Source: Aliarcobacter sp. (GTDB lineage: Bacteria; Campylobacterota; Campylobacteria; Campylobacterales; Arcobacteraceae). From it: 37,393 nt of DNA. Numbering within the stretch: the first letter of the stretch is position 1; each line of letters opens with the position of its first letter. The position numbers and the translations under genes are program-made. This document shows, piece after piece, positions 1 through 8,721 of this stretch. The notes under the pieces were generated by a model. That model did no database searches. It saw nothing but the letters and a program-made list of their open reading frames with translations, and was not told where the DNA came from. Location: the NCBI GenBank assembly GCA_028703945.1, contig JAQVLW010000020.1, positions 1 through 37,393 on the forward strand, read 5' to 3'.

Positions 1-1256
1 TTTTTCATAACTTCAAATCTTGAGTCAAAAGTTGTTTTTTGCTCATCACAAACTTTTTTATAAGATTCAAACCATTTTTTAAGTGGCTCTTGAAAAACTG
101 CAATATCAAGAATTGAACTTAAATCTTCAAATAATTTAAGATGCGTAAGTCTATAAAAGAAAACATTGTAATCCATCTTTGCATTTTCTAAACTTCCAAG
201 TAATTCTAAAATCAAATGAAGATTCAAATTTCCACTTTTTGAAGAATCTAAACCTAATCTTTTGTTCATCAAATCTAAATATACTTTTTCATGTTGTGGT
301 AAAAAAGTTTTCATATAAGACTCTAATTTACCCTCATCACAAATCAGTTTTAAAGCATCAATAAGTGCAAATAAATTCCATCTAGCAACATAAGGCTGGT
401 TATTATAAGAGTATCTTCCCTCTGCATCTGTATGATTACAAATAGCATTTTTTTCAAAATAATCCATAAAAGCATAAAGACCATAATCAATTGTAAGTCC
501 TGCAACTGAAAAATTATCAGTATTCATAACCCCATGTTGAAATCCATAAACTTGCCACTTAGCTAATAATTCAGCTGTTTTATCAACTAAAGAATAAAAC
601 ATTTTTTCGTATTTGTTTTCTTCATTTTCCAAATGTGTATATAACTGTTTTATTACATAATCAGTCAGTTGAGAGATAGTTTCTTTATCTCTACTTCGAG
701 CAAAAAACTCAAATGTTCCAACTCTAATCCAAGATGGTGACATTCGTAAAACTATCGCACAAGACTCTTGTTCCCAATCCCTATGAGCAAATGACTCAGA
801 ATCAATAATCCCTAAAGCTCTAGTTGTAGGAATTCCAAGACCAAACATAGCTTCACTCATAAGATATTCTCGAATTGATGAACGCAAAACTGCTCGGCCA
901 TCACCTTGTCGTGAATATCGAGTAAGTCCTGAACCTTTTGTTTGTAAATGCCAATTATTTACACTTCCCAAATTTATAGCTCTTCCATCTCCAAGCTGTG
1001 GAACAAAATAACCAAATTGATGCCCCGCATAGCCCATCGCATAAGGAGTTGAACCTTGTAAAATCTTGCTTCCATTTATAAAATCCAGAAATTCTTGTGT
1101 TTGGCACTCTTCATAATCTAGGTTTATTAAGTCACAAGCAAGGGGATTAAAAGATACAAGTTTTGGATTTTTAAGAGGTGTAGGATTTACTTTGTGATAG
1201 TACTTTTCATCAAACTCAAAATAATCAACTTCAAGTTTTAATTCGTTTAATTTCAT
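1..1256 (-). CDS. selO: SelO/YdiU family protein adenylyltransferase, 3' end cut off by window
   Basis: The frame is open from the ATG at 1256 to the window edge and gives 418 residues. The family (formerly UPF0061) has a pseudokinase fold and transfers AMP from ATP to protein hydroxyl side chains, with a role in redox homeostasis. Visible family motifs are QLGDGRA and QGDGRAVLRSSIREYL in the N-terminal half, and the TDNFS...TIDYG segment that carries the metal-binding Asp. Family members are usually about 480 residues, so roughly 60 C-terminal residues lie outside. The start is supported by a purine-rich stretch (AAAAGAGAAA) just upstream. It is divergent from the methyltransferase gene. The family call is firm; the substrate cannot be told from sequence. 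Confidence 0.93.
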   Translation of the reverse strand, partial: MKLNELKLEVDYFEFDEKYYHKVNPTPLKNPKLVSFNPLACDLINLDYEECQTQEFLDFINGSKILQGSTPYAMGYAGHQFGYFVPQLGDGRAINLGSVNNWHLQTKGSGLTRYSRQGDGRAVLRSSIREYLMSEAMFGLGIPTTRALGIIDSESFAHRDWEQESCAIVLRMSPSWIRVGTFEFFARSRDKETISQLTDYVIKQLYTHLENEENKYEKMFYSLVDKTAELLAKWQVYGFQHGVMNTDNFSVAGLTIDYGLYAFMDYFEKNAICNHTDAEGRYSYNNQPYVARWNLFALIDALKLICDEGKLESYMKTFLPQHEKVYLDLMNKRLGLDSSKSGNLNLHLILELLGSLENAKMDYNVFFYRLTHLKLFEDLSSILDIAVFQEPLKKWFESYKKVCDEQKTTFDSRFEVMK

Positions 1257-1457
1257 AATTTTTCTCTTTTGATAAATATTTGTTTGTATATGCAAGAAGC
1301 TTACCAAAAGTGAACATAAAAGAGGATAAAGATTATCTTCTTTAATAAATAATGATAAATTACTGAAAAAAGTATACTATTTACCTTAAATCTAGAATTC
1401 CAACCCAAATCTAAGCGTGCATACAATAAACTGCCACACTAGATAAAGGGAATAATT
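1257..1457. promoter_or_regulatory. Divergent promoter region between selO and the methyltransferase, with palindrome
   Basis: This 200-bp gap holds no ORF. A TATACT box at 1373-1378 fits a -10 for the rightward gene, and TGTATA at 1285-1290 (TATACA on the minus strand) fits one for selO. Between them lies an imperfect inverted repeat, AGAGGATAA-aga-TTATCTTCT (1321-1341), whose arms match at 8 of 9 positions. It could be an operator shared by both genes. The boxes are read by eye only. Confidence 0.4.
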
Positions 1458-2543
1458 ATGGCTACAAATTTACAATCTATCAAACCAGATAGACCTAATA
1501 TTATAACTTCGCAAATTGAAGGTATAAAATTTTATAGAAAAATGGATACTCAATCAGTTGTTGCGCAAATGATTGCAGGAAAATATGTTTTTGTTGAAGA
1601 GTATTATAGTAATGGTTTACAAGTTCTTGCTGAACTAAAAAAGAATCTTTCAGAAAAATTCAATGACAAAAGTTTTCAAGGGCAAAGAGATTATCGAGCA
1701 GCCTTTAGAAAAGCTTCACACAGATTACTAATCAAAGTAAAAGATAATAAACTAGATGTTAAAAAAGCTCCGAATATTGGTTGGTTAGAATCACTTTATC
1801 CAGATGTTTCAGAGTTTTATATATCTTTTCCTGAAGTTCAAGGAATGAATAGTTCATGGCAATGGCATGAAAAAGGTCTTGAGATTAAAACTTTGAATTT
1901 AACGATTCATCCTTATTATGGAACATATTTTCCAACAAGATTTGATCATTTAAAACTCTTTGATAAATGGTTAAAAAAATATGATGGACCTAAAGATAAT
2001 GCCATTGATATTGGTGTGGGAAGTGGTATTTTAACATATCAATTAATTCAAAATGGTTTTGAAAATATTTATGCAACTGATACAAATAAGAATGCAATTA
2101 TTGGTGTTTATAAAGATAGTAGAAGATTAGATTTTCAAAAGAAAATAACTCTAAATCATTGTGATTTATTTGGAGATTTTGATAGAAAAGTAGATGTAAT
2201 TGTATTTAATCCTCCTTGGTTATTGGCAAAACATAATTTAGAAGAGGGAATTGATAAAGCTATGTATTATGAAGAAGACCTATTTCCACGGTTTTTTGAA
2301 GAAGCAAAAAAATATCTAAAAGAAGATGGAAAATTAGTTTTAATATTCTCAAATCTTGCTCAAGAAGTTGATAATCAAAGCACTCATCCAATAATTGAAG
2401 AACTACAAAAAAACAATAGATTTAGAAAAGATTTACATCTAAGACGAGAAGTAAGAGCATCATCAAGAAGAACTCAAAGAACAGATTCAAGGGAAACTGA
2501 AAAAGTTGAATTATGGGTTTTAGCTCACAAAAAAGTGAAATAA
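1458..2543 (+). CDS. Class I SAM-dependent methyltransferase (MTS/HemK-like fold)
   Basis: This 361-residue protein has an unassigned N-terminal part (about 1-150) followed by a Rossmann methyltransferase domain. SAM motif I is AIDIGVGSG at 182-190, with an acidic residue at the end of strand 2 (D208). Motif IV is NPPW at 251-254. The NPP[YFW] motif is typical of enzymes that methylate planar nitrogens, such as rRNA or DNA bases, or glutamine side chains in release factors. The target cannot be decided: the N-terminal part does not look like PrmC or RsmC to me. The C-terminus is rich in Arg, Lys and Ser (about 325-350), which would suit RNA binding. The start follows AAAGGGA at a good distance. 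Confidence 0.8.
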   Translation: MATNLQSIKPDRPNIITSQIEGIKFYRKMDTQSVVAQMIAGKYVFVEEYYSNGLQVLAELKKNLSEKFNDKSFQGQRDYRAAFRKASHRLLIKVKDNKLDVKKAPNIGWLESLYPDVSEFYISFPEVQGMNSSWQWHEKGLEIKTLNLTIHPYYGTYFPTRFDHLKLFDKWLKKYDGPKDNAIDIGVGSGILTYQLIQNGFENIYATDTNKNAIIGVYKDSRRLDFQKKITLNHCDLFGDFDRKVDVIVFNPPWLLAKHNLEEGIDKAMYYEEDLFPRFFEEAKKYLKEDGKLVLIFSNLAQEVDNQSTHPIIEELQKNNRFRKDLHLRREVRASSRRTQRTDSRETEKVELWVLAHKKVK

Positions 2544-2573
2544 GTAAAGAAGCCTAAGCGCTCTTTACTTTTT
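2542..2573 (+). terminator. Terminator hairpin between convergent genes
   Basis: AAGTAAAGA (2542-2550) pairs perfectly with TCTTTACTT (2562-2570) and is followed by a short T run. The hairpin includes the methyltransferase stop codon and the last codons of the convergent phosphatase gene. Confidence 0.6.
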
Positions 2574-3009
2574 CATCAATCAAATTTCTAACACAAACAT
2601 CAATCATCTCAAAAACTTTATCAAAACCTTCAAATCCATCAAAAAAATATGGGTCAGGAACACACTCACCATCAAAACCAAAATCACCTAATTTTATAGG
2701 ATTTTTACAACCTAAGTTTTTTAGATTTGAAATATTGCTATCATCAAGTCCAACTATTAAATCAAAGGTTTTAAAGTCTGATTTTTTTACTTGTTGAGCT
2801 TTTTGCTTTGAGATATCAACACCATTTAATTTTCCAACTTTAATAGAGTTTTCACAAGGAGCTTCTCCAATATGCCAATGTCCAGTTCCAGCACTTTCAA
2901 TAACTAAATTTAAATTTTTCTCTTTTATATAATTTTTTGCAATTCCCTCAGCAAGGGGTGAACGGCAAATATTTCCAAGACACACAAATAAGATTGATTT
3001 TACTTCCAT
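2554..3009 (-). CDS. Low-molecular-weight protein tyrosine phosphatase
   Basis: This 151-residue cytoplasmic enzyme hydrolyses phosphotyrosine. The P-loop CX5R signature is C10-LGNIC-R16-S17 near the N-terminus, and the general acid sits in the D119-P-Y motif, both at the expected places. Length matches the family (about 150). Its ATG shares one base with the stop codon of the preceding gene (TAATG), so it is probably translated by coupling in the rhomboid - CPXCG - phosphatase operon. No tyrosine kinase or capsule gene is visible nearby, so its physiological substrate is unknown. Confidence 0.92.
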   Translation of the reverse strand: MEVKSILFVCLGNICRSPLAEGIAKNYIKEKNLNLVIESAGTGHWHIGEAPCENSIKVGKLNGVDISKQKAQQVKKSDFKTFDLIVGLDDSNISNLKNLGCKNPIKLGDFGFDGECVPDPYFFDGFEGFDKVFEMIDVCVRNLIDEKVKSA

Positions 3010-3203
3010 TAAAATTCATTTCCTTCAATACTATTATAAGAATAAGTTTTTATCTCACCATCTTCAACGATATAAGAGATTTCTATTGGTCTACAACACA
3101 CTTTACAATCATCAACAACAGTTTCATGTCCATAAATACCTATGTCCAAAAGAATCGAAATTGCTTGTAAACAATATGGACATTGAATATGTATCTCTTG
3201 CAT
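3009..3203 (-). CDS. CPXCG-motif cysteine-rich small protein
   Basis: This 64-residue protein has CPYC at 8-11 and a second cluster at C33, C36 and C37, followed by RPIE. The pattern fits the small CPXCG cysteine-rich family, which looks like a zinc ribbon; its function is not established. The usual final Gly of CPXCG is Leu here. It is 20 bp downstream of the rhomboid gene and overlaps the phosphatase start by one base, so the three are likely one operon. No signal peptide, so it should be cytoplasmic. Confidence 0.82.
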   Translation of the reverse strand: MQEIHIQCPYCLQAISILLDIGIYGHETVVDDCKVCCRPIEISYIVEDGEIKTYSYNSIEGNEF

Positions 3204-3223
3204 TTTTACTCTTTTTTATTGAT

Positions 3224-3766
3224 TTATCTTTTTGTAATAATTGCATATAAAAAACCAACCGCTAAACCAATGAAGTGAGCATACCAAGCAATTGGTAAAC
3301 CAATAATTAGTGGTGCAACTGAGATTAATAAAATCCAAGTTATAATTCCGTTTCTTTGGGCTTTATCATAATATGCAACAAATCCAAGTAAAGCACAAAT
3401 TGCACCTGAAGCACCAACTAAATTTACATTATGGTCTAAATAATATATATATGCAAATGATAAAATTGAAGTTAATAATCCAGTTATTAAATATAAAGCA
3501 ACAAACTTTTTAGCACCAACAAATCTTTCAATCAAATTTCCAAATTGCCAAAGGACAAACATATTCATTCCCAGATGGGCAATTCCTCCATGGGCAAAAA
3601 TTGTACTTAATGGTTGCCACCAAAAACCATATACTAAAAAATATAAGTTTAATCCAAATAAAACTCCACCATTTGAAATATTTATCTGAATAATATACAT
3701 TAAAACGGTTATTGTTATTAGTACATTTGTGGCCGTGAAATCTTTTTTACTAAAGTTTTTTAACAT
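3224..3766 (-). CDS. Rhomboid-family intramembrane serine protease
   Basis: This 180-residue protein has about six hydrophobic segments and little else, as in minimal bacterial rhomboids. The catalytic pair is visible: Ser120 in GASGA and His164 in WYAHFIGLAVG. The conserved HxxxN of the second transmembrane helix is H64-LGM-N68. Such enzymes cleave transmembrane helices within the lipid bilayer. Natural substrates cannot be deduced. An AAAGG ribosome binding site precedes the ATG. The gene lies 66 bp after lon, separated from it by a hairpin, and heads a short three-gene operon. Confidence 0.92.
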   Translation of the reverse strand: MLKNFSKKDFTATNVLITITVLMYIIQINISNGGVLFGLNLYFLVYGFWWQPLSTIFAHGGIAHLGMNMFVLWQFGNLIERFVGAKKFVALYLITGLLTSILSFAYIYYLDHNVNLVGASGAICALLGFVAYYDKAQRNGIITWILLISVAPLIIGLPIAWYAHFIGLAVGFLYAIITKR

Positions 3767-3797
3767 GATTTTGAACCTTTGGGAGTAATCATTGAGT

Positions 3798-3822
3798 TGA
3801 AGCTAGAAAATTTCTAGCTTCA
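3798..3822 (-). terminator. Putative terminator hairpin downstream of lon
   Basis: TGAAGCTAG (3798-3806) pairs perfectly with CTAGCTTCA (3814-3822) around an AT loop, between the lon stop codon and the rhomboid gene. On the minus strand there is no clear T tract after it, so it may only attenuate read-through or protect the lon 3' end. Confidence 0.5.
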
Positions 3823-3832
3823 TTTTGTGTAG

Positions 3833-6250
3833 TTAAACTAATGCTTCTTTTAGAACATCTTCTATTACATCAACAGCTTTTATTTCCATTGCATCTTTTA
3901 CTTCTTGAGGGATTTCATCTAAATCTCTTTCAAAGTTTTTTCTAGGAATTAAAGCTTTTTTCATTTTTGCTTTATATGCTGCGATTAATTTTTCTTTTAG
4001 TCCACCAATTGGTAAAACTTTCCCTGAAAGTGTCAATTCTCCTGTCATTGCAATATCTGATTTTATTGGTCTTTCAGATAATACAGAAGCTATTGTTAAC
4101 GCCATTGTAATCCCAGCACTTGGTCCATCTTTTGGGGTTGCACCCTCAGGAATATGTAAATGAATATCAAATCTTTTATAAACTTCACTTGAATCAACTA
4201 GAACTTTGTCTGTAATTTCTTGTGGAGTTTTTGGAATAATTTTATTATCAATTTTTAAAGTTCCATTATCAATAAGAACTTTTACAACTGAATAAGAAAT
4301 TCTTGAAGATTCTTTCATAACTTCACCTAGGTTTCCAGTAACAGATAATGTACCTTTTCCTTTTAGCTTAATAGCTTCAGATTTAAGTACATCTCCACCA
4401 ACAGAAGTCCAAGCAAGTCCATTTGCAATTCCAATTGAGTTTTTCTTATCAGCTGGGTCAATTTCAAAAATTGGATTATCTAAATATGCTTTTAAATCTT
4501 TTGTTCCAATAGTTACTTTTTCTAATGTTTCATCATTTAAAATCTGTTTTACAACTTTTCTAAATAGTTTTGAGAATACTCTTCGTAAATTTCTTACGCC
4601 AGCTTCTCTTGTATATTTTTCAATTATTAGTTCAATTGTCGCTTTATTTAAATTAATCTCAGATTTTTTAAGTCCATGTTTAGCCAATTCTTGAGGAATT
4701 AAATAATCTTTTGCAATATGATATTTTTCATTTGGAGTATAAGAAGAAATTTCAATAAACTCCATTCTATCTCTTAATGGTGCTGGAATTTTTCTAGCAT
4801 CATTTGCAGTTGATACAAAAATAACTTGAGATAAATCAATTGGGAAATTTAGATATAAATCTCTAAATTCATGATTTTGTTCGGGGTCTAAAATCTCTAA
4901 CATAACAGCTGTTGGATCACCTCTGTTATTACTCCCAAGTTTATCAATCTCATCTAAAACCATAACCGGATTCATTTTTTTTGCATCAATTAAACCTTTT
5001 ACAAGTCGCCCTGGCATTGCTCCAACATAAGTTCTTCTATGACCTCTAAGTTCATTTACATCTTCCATTCCACCAAGAGCCACTCTTATTAATGGTCTTT
5101 GTAATGCTTTTGCAATTGAGTTTGCAAGTGAAGTTTTACCAACACCGGGAGGTCCCACAAAACATAAAACAGTACCTTTTGCTTTTAAATCTTCAATATT
5201 TCTTTGTTCAAGAAGTTGTTTAACTGCGAAATATTCTGAAATTCTCTCTTTTGCTTTTTCTAAAGAATAGTGGTCTTTATTTAACTGGTCTTCAACATTT
5301 TTAACAGATATTTTCTCATTTGCATATTCTCCAAAAGGAATATCTAAAACTTGTTCAACATAAGTCTGTAAAAGTGATGCATCAGGAGAATCTGGATTCA
5401 TTCTTCCTAATTTTTCTATTTGCTTTTTAGTCTCTTTATACCCTTCTTTTGGCATAAATTCTTTTTTAGCTTTTAATCTTTTTTTATAAGATTTAACCTC
5501 AGCATCTTTTTGATTATCACTTCCAAGCTCTTTTTGAATAGCTTTAATTTGCTCTTTTAGGAAATAATCTTTGTGAGTTTTTTCTATTTTAGAGTTTACT
5601 TTTTGAGTAATTTCTTTTTGAATTTTAAAAGATTCTATCTCTTTTTTTATAACTTCAATAATATCAAACAGTCTTTGTTCAATATTTGTTTGAGCAAATA
5701 ATTTATAAGCTTCATCTTTTTTTACTTTTAAAACAGATGAAATTAAATCTGCGATTCTTGTTGCATCGTCATTTTCTTCAATTGTTTTTACTAAATCAGC
5801 AGGAAATTTAATATTTAATCTTGATAGTTTTTTTACATTGTCTATTAATACTTCAATTACTGATTTAATACTCTCTTCATTTGATATTTCACTTTTTAAA
5901 ATATCAACTTTTGCAAATAAAGAATTTTCTTTTGTAAACTCTGAAATATGTCCTTTTACTAAACCTTGAAAAAGTACCTTGATTTTACCATCTGGTAAAG
6001 ATACTTTTCTCATAATATTTCCAACAACACCTACATCATAAAAAGAGTCACTCTCTCTTTTCCCTTCTTTCCCATGCTTAGAAACTGTAACAACTACAAG
6101 TTTGTTATGTTCAATTGCATATTCAACCGCTTTAATATTTTCTTCATTGCTTAAAAACAAAGGAGCAATCATAAAAGGGTATAAAAATATATCGTCTTCT
6201 ATTATTAAAGGTATAGTTTGTGGGAATTCATCATAATTTTCTAATTCCAT
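3833..6250 (-). CDS. lon: ATP-dependent Lon protease
   Basis: At 805 residues this is a full-length LonA-type protease, which unfolds and degrades damaged and short-lived regulatory proteins in the cytoplasm. Domains in order: Lon N-terminal substrate-binding domain (about 10-200), coiled-coil region (about 200-330), AAA+ ATPase with Walker A GPPGVGKT (366-373) and Walker B VMVLDEIDK, and the C-terminal protease with the Ser711/Lys754 dyad (DGPSAG and GLKEKL). The Ser-Lys spacing of 43 residues equals that in E. coli Lon. GGAG precedes the ATG. It follows bamD by 27 bp and probably shares its transcript. Confidence 0.98.
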   Translation of the reverse strand: MELENYDEFPQTIPLIIEDDIFLYPFMIAPLFLSNEENIKAVEYAIEHNKLVVVTVSKHGKEGKRESDSFYDVGVVGNIMRKVSLPDGKIKVLFQGLVKGHISEFTKENSLFAKVDILKSEISNEESIKSVIEVLIDNVKKLSRLNIKFPADLVKTIEENDDATRIADLISSVLKVKKDEAYKLFAQTNIEQRLFDIIEVIKKEIESFKIQKEITQKVNSKIEKTHKDYFLKEQIKAIQKELGSDNQKDAEVKSYKKRLKAKKEFMPKEGYKETKKQIEKLGRMNPDSPDASLLQTYVEQVLDIPFGEYANEKISVKNVEDQLNKDHYSLEKAKERISEYFAVKQLLEQRNIEDLKAKGTVLCFVGPPGVGKTSLANSIAKALQRPLIRVALGGMEDVNELRGHRRTYVGAMPGRLVKGLIDAKKMNPVMVLDEIDKLGSNNRGDPTAVMLEILDPEQNHEFRDLYLNFPIDLSQVIFVSTANDARKIPAPLRDRMEFIEISSYTPNEKYHIAKDYLIPQELAKHGLKKSEINLNKATIELIIEKYTREAGVRNLRRVFSKLFRKVVKQILNDETLEKVTIGTKDLKAYLDNPIFEIDPADKKNSIGIANGLAWTSVGGDVLKSEAIKLKGKGTLSVTGNLGEVMKESSRISYSVVKVLIDNGTLKIDNKIIPKTPQEITDKVLVDSSEVYKRFDIHLHIPEGATPKDGPSAGITMALTIASVLSERPIKSDIAMTGELTLSGKVLPIGGLKEKLIAAYKAKMKKALIPRKNFERDLDEIPQEVKDAMEIKAVDVIEDVLKEALV

Positions 6251-6277
6251 TTAATTTAACTCCTAAAAATCATATAT

Positions 6278-6931
6278 TTATTCAAATATTGCTCTGTACC
6301 AAGGTACTTTTACTGGTACTATTTCAGTCGGTTCTACCCAAGAATTTTTTACTTTTTGATCATAAAAAGCACTTCCTAAGCTCTTATCTCTTCTTATATA
6401 AAGCTCTGCTATTTCTTTATCCATAGAAGCTTTTGCCATAAATAATCTTGAATTAATTGTATCAACTAAAGGCATATAAGGAGAATTTTTATATTTAACT
6501 TTAAATTCATTTATTTGAGTTAAAGTTTCTTCTATTAGTTGTTGATCTCTAAACTGATATTTAAATCCTAAAAAGTTTGCTTTAATTTTTAAGTATCTTG
6601 CATAATCAATGTCTTTACTAAGACCAAATCTTTTAATATACTCATCTAAATAAAAGTTAGCCAACGCATATTCTTCTTCATCAATATGTGCATTAACTAA
6701 TATTAACATTGCTGTTGGAACATATGGAGTATTTCTATGTTCACTCTCTAGAGATGTATATGTATCATCTGCTTTATCTAAATCGCTTGAAGCAATCTGT
6801 TTTAACATTTTGTTATACCAGTAAATCGCTGGTTTATTATACTCTTCATCATTTTTGCTTGAACAAGCAGTAAGTACAAAGACAGCACAAGCTATTAATA
6901 ATAAATTTTTAAATTTAAAGCTTTTGTTCAT
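6278..6931 (-). CDS. bamD: Outer membrane assembly lipoprotein BamD
   Basis: This 217-residue precursor has a lipoprotein signal ending in LTAC with the acylated cysteine at position 23. It is followed by TPR-like helical repeats typical of BamD (motifs such as W-Y-N-K and A-x-F-Y-L-D-E-Y). BamD is the essential partner of BamA in folding outer membrane beta-barrels. It is somewhat shorter than E. coli BamD (245), as is common in Campylobacterota. It is directly upstream of lon, a link between envelope assembly and proteolysis. AAAGGATAT is the ribosome binding site, and a minus-strand TAGAAT box lies at 6961-6966. Confidence 0.88.
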   Translation of the reverse strand: MNKSFKFKNLLLIACAVFVLTACSSKNDEEYNKPAIYWYNKMLKQIASSDLDKADDTYTSLESEHRNTPYVPTAMLILVNAHIDEEEYALANFYLDEYIKRFGLSKDIDYARYLKIKANFLGFKYQFRDQQLIEETLTQINEFKVKYKNSPYMPLVDTINSRLFMAKASMDKEIAELYIRRDKSLGSAFYDQKVKNSWVEPTEIVPVKVPWYRAIFE

Positions 6932-6960
6932 TTTAGAATATCCTTTCTCATAAAAGTGAT

Positions 6961-6999
6961 ATTCTATCCAATACTAGCTTAGGAATTATCTGCTATAAT
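6961..6999. promoter_or_regulatory. Divergent promoters for bamD-lon and proC
   Basis: TGC-TATAAT at 6991-6999 is an extended -10 reading right, about 30 bp before the proC ATG. TAGAAT on the minus strand (6961-6966) is a -10 candidate for bamD. No -35 boxes are obvious, as is usual for the main sigma factor of Campylobacterota. Confidence 0.6.
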
Positions 7000-7028
7000 T
7001 GAGCAAAATAATTAATAAAGGCAATATA

Positions 7029-7793
7029 ATGAAACTTACATTAATTGGTAATGGTATTATGGCTCAATCATTAGCAAGAGGGTTAATAAAAAATCATGAA
7101 GTTGAAATAATTGGAAGAGATTATGATAAATTAAAAGCTATCCAAGAAAAAATTCCACAAATAACTATAAAAGAATTAGAAGAAAATGAAGATACAACAG
7201 GGAAAAATATTATTTTTTGTGTAAAACCTTATGCTCTGCAAAGTGTTTCAGCTAGACTTATAGGAACTGCAAATATATTATTATCTATTTTAGCAGGAAC
7301 AAGACTTGAAACTTTAAGAAAACAAATACATGCAAAGCATTACATAAGAACAATGCCAAATATTGCAGCTTCGGTTCAAAATTCTATGACTACAGTAACA
7401 GGTGATAATGAAGCTAAACTTGTGGCAATGGAAATATTTGCAAGTATTGGTCAAGCTATTTGGGTAAATACAGAAGAGCAACTTGATATTGCAACAGCAG
7501 TTGCTGGAAGTGGACCTGCATTTTTATCACTTGTGGCTGAAGCATTAGCAGATGGTGCTGTAAAAGCTGGTCTTGAAAGACATCTTAGTAATCAATTGGT
7601 TCAAGGATTATTTAGTGGAACTGCATCATTATTAAAGCACACTCATCCTGCAATTATAAAAGATTCGGTTATGAGTCCAGGAGGAACAACTGCTGCTGGA
7701 TATGCAAAACTTGAAGAATCAGGTGTTAGAGATGCTATGATAAAAGCTGTTGAAGAAGCATATAAAAAAGCTGTTGAACTTGGTAAAAAATAG
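7029..7793 (+). CDS. proC: Pyrroline-5-carboxylate reductase
   Basis: This enzyme performs the last step of proline synthesis, NAD(P)H-dependent reduction of pyrroline-5-carboxylate. The N-terminal Rossmann motif GNGIMAQSLARG is visible at about 7-18. The C-terminal dimerisation domain carries the family signature ending in SVMSPGGTTAAG. I place the start at the ATG at 7029 (254 residues), preceded by AAAGG. An in-frame TTG ten codons earlier at 6999 overlaps the -10 box, so it could not be on the mRNA. Three pseudopilin-like genes follow with overlaps and are probably co-transcribed. Confidence 0.95.
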   Translation: MKLTLIGNGIMAQSLARGLIKNHEVEIIGRDYDKLKAIQEKIPQITIKELEENEDTTGKNIIFCVKPYALQSVSARLIGTANILLSILAGTRLETLRKQIHAKHYIRTMPNIAASVQNSMTTVTGDNEAKLVAMEIFASIGQAIWVNTEEQLDIATAVAGSGPAFLSLVAEALADGAVKAGLERHLSNQLVQGLFSGTASLLKHTHPAIIKDSVMSPGGTTAAGYAKLEESGVRDAMIKAVEEAYKKAVELGKK

Positions 7794-8067
7794 TTTTACT
7801 TTAATTGAAACTTTAATTAGCATTACTTTTTTATCTGTTGTGATAAGTGGATTTATGTATTCTTCTTATCATGACGAGATAAATCAAGAAAACTTTATGT
7901 TATTAAATAACTTAGAAAATAGTTTTGATACAAAAGATTATAAAAATTTTACAAAAACAAATAAAACTCTACAAATTACACAAAATCAAGAAATAACTCA
8001 AAATTTAACTGTTTCAAAATATCAATTTGAAAATGAAAATATAAAAATCTTTAAATATGAAAAATAG
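7780..8067 (+). CDS. Pseudopilin-like protein 1 (type IV prepilin N-terminus)
   Basis: A short leader (MVKNS) is followed by FTLIETLISITFLSVVIS, the class III prepilin signal: Phe at +1, Glu at +5 and a hydrophobic helix that spans the membrane and packs in a pilus core. The residue before the cleavage point is Ser rather than the usual Gly. The frame is open from 7750, but the leader argues for a late start: TTG at 7780 (95 residues) or TTG at 7774. Neither has a good ribosome binding site, so translation is probably coupled to proC, whose end it overlaps. The C-terminal half is Asn/Lys/Gln-rich and unlike anything I recognise. Probable minor subunit of a type II secretion or type IV pilus-like machine. 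Confidence 0.65.
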   Translation: MVKNSFTLIETLISITFLSVVISGFMYSSYHDEINQENFMLLNNLENSFDTKDYKNFTKTNKTLQITQNQEITQNLTVSKYQFENENIKIFKYEK

Positions 8068-8398
8068 CTTTTCACTACTTGAAGTAATTTTAACTTTAAT
8101 TATCTCTTCTATTGTAATAATATATTCAACACTTTTTACAAAAGAGTTATTTTTTGAAAATAGAATTAATCAACAACTTGAAATCCAAAAAATAGATTTA
8201 TTATCTACAAAAATATTTTTTGAGAAACACAAAAAAGAAATAGAAAAATTTAATTACACAAACCAAAACTTATATTTTGAAAACTCTTTACTTTTAGAAA
8301 ATGTTAAAGAGTTTAGTTTAAATCAATCTGCAAATAAAATTACAATTTTTATAAATTTAGGTAATAAAATAGCTCAAACATGGGAAATTTTACAATGA
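8057..8398 (+). CDS. Pseudopilin-like protein 2 (type IV prepilin N-terminus)
   Basis: This 113-residue protein begins MKNS then FSLLEVILTLIISSIVII, again a prepilin leader with Ser at -1, Phe at +1 and Glu at +5. The rest (about 80 residues) is a small, charged domain with no motif I recognise. It overlaps pseudopilin 1 by 11 bp and pseudopilin 3 by 4 bp (ATGA). No Shine-Dalgarno sequence is visible, which fits translational coupling. Likely a minor pseudopilin acting with its two neighbours. Confidence 0.72.
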   Translation: MKNSFSLLEVILTLIISSIVIIYSTLFTKELFFENRINQQLEIQKIDLLSTKIFFEKHKKEIEKFNYTNQNLYFENSLLLENVKEFSLNQSANKITIFINLGNKIAQTWEILQ

Positions 8399-8721
8399 AA
8401 AAAGCTTATACTTTACTTTTAACTATTGTTTTAATTACTATTTTTTCAGTTTTAGGTATTTTTATTTTAGAAACAAAATCATTAAAAAATACAAATCTAA
8501 CAAATCAATATTTGTATATTCAAGCAAAAAATCATAAAAACTTTTTAAAAGATTACATAAAAGAGTTAGATTTAAAAGACATAAATCATATAAAAATTGA
8601 TGATGATTTATTTGATATTTACGCAAAAATAGAATCAAAAGACTCTACTTTTACTATAGATATTTTTGTAAAAGCGAAAGATTATAATATTTCACTTTAT
8701 GAAAGAATGACTAAAGAATAA
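8395..8721 (+). CDS. Pseudopilin-like protein 3, lacking Glu+5 (GspK/PilX-like position)
   Basis: The start is the ATG at 8395 (108 residues), overlapping the previous stop in an ATGA arrangement. The N-terminus, MKKA then [17 protein letters not shown], resembles a prepilin helix but has Leu where Glu+5 is expected. In type II secretion systems the tip pseudopilin GspK is the member that lacks Glu+5, so this may be the tip subunit of the set, although GspK is much larger (about 300 residues). It could also be a plain membrane-anchored protein. Its 3' end overlaps the convergent rdgB gene by 11 bp. Confidence 0.62.
   Translation: MKKAYTLLLTIVLITIFSVLGIFILETKSLKNTNLTNQYLYIQAKNHKNFLKDYIKELDLKDINHIKIDDDLFDIYAKIESKDSTFTIDIFVKAKDYNISLYERMTKE

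Noticed and set aside
179..364. Small plus-strand ORF opposite selO
   Set aside because: It lies wholly within selO in antisense, has no recognisable domain or start signal.
6999..7028. TTG start for proC ten codons upstream
   Set aside because: It overlaps the TATAAT -10 box at 6994-6999, so it would not be transcribed; the ATG at 7029 has AAAGG.
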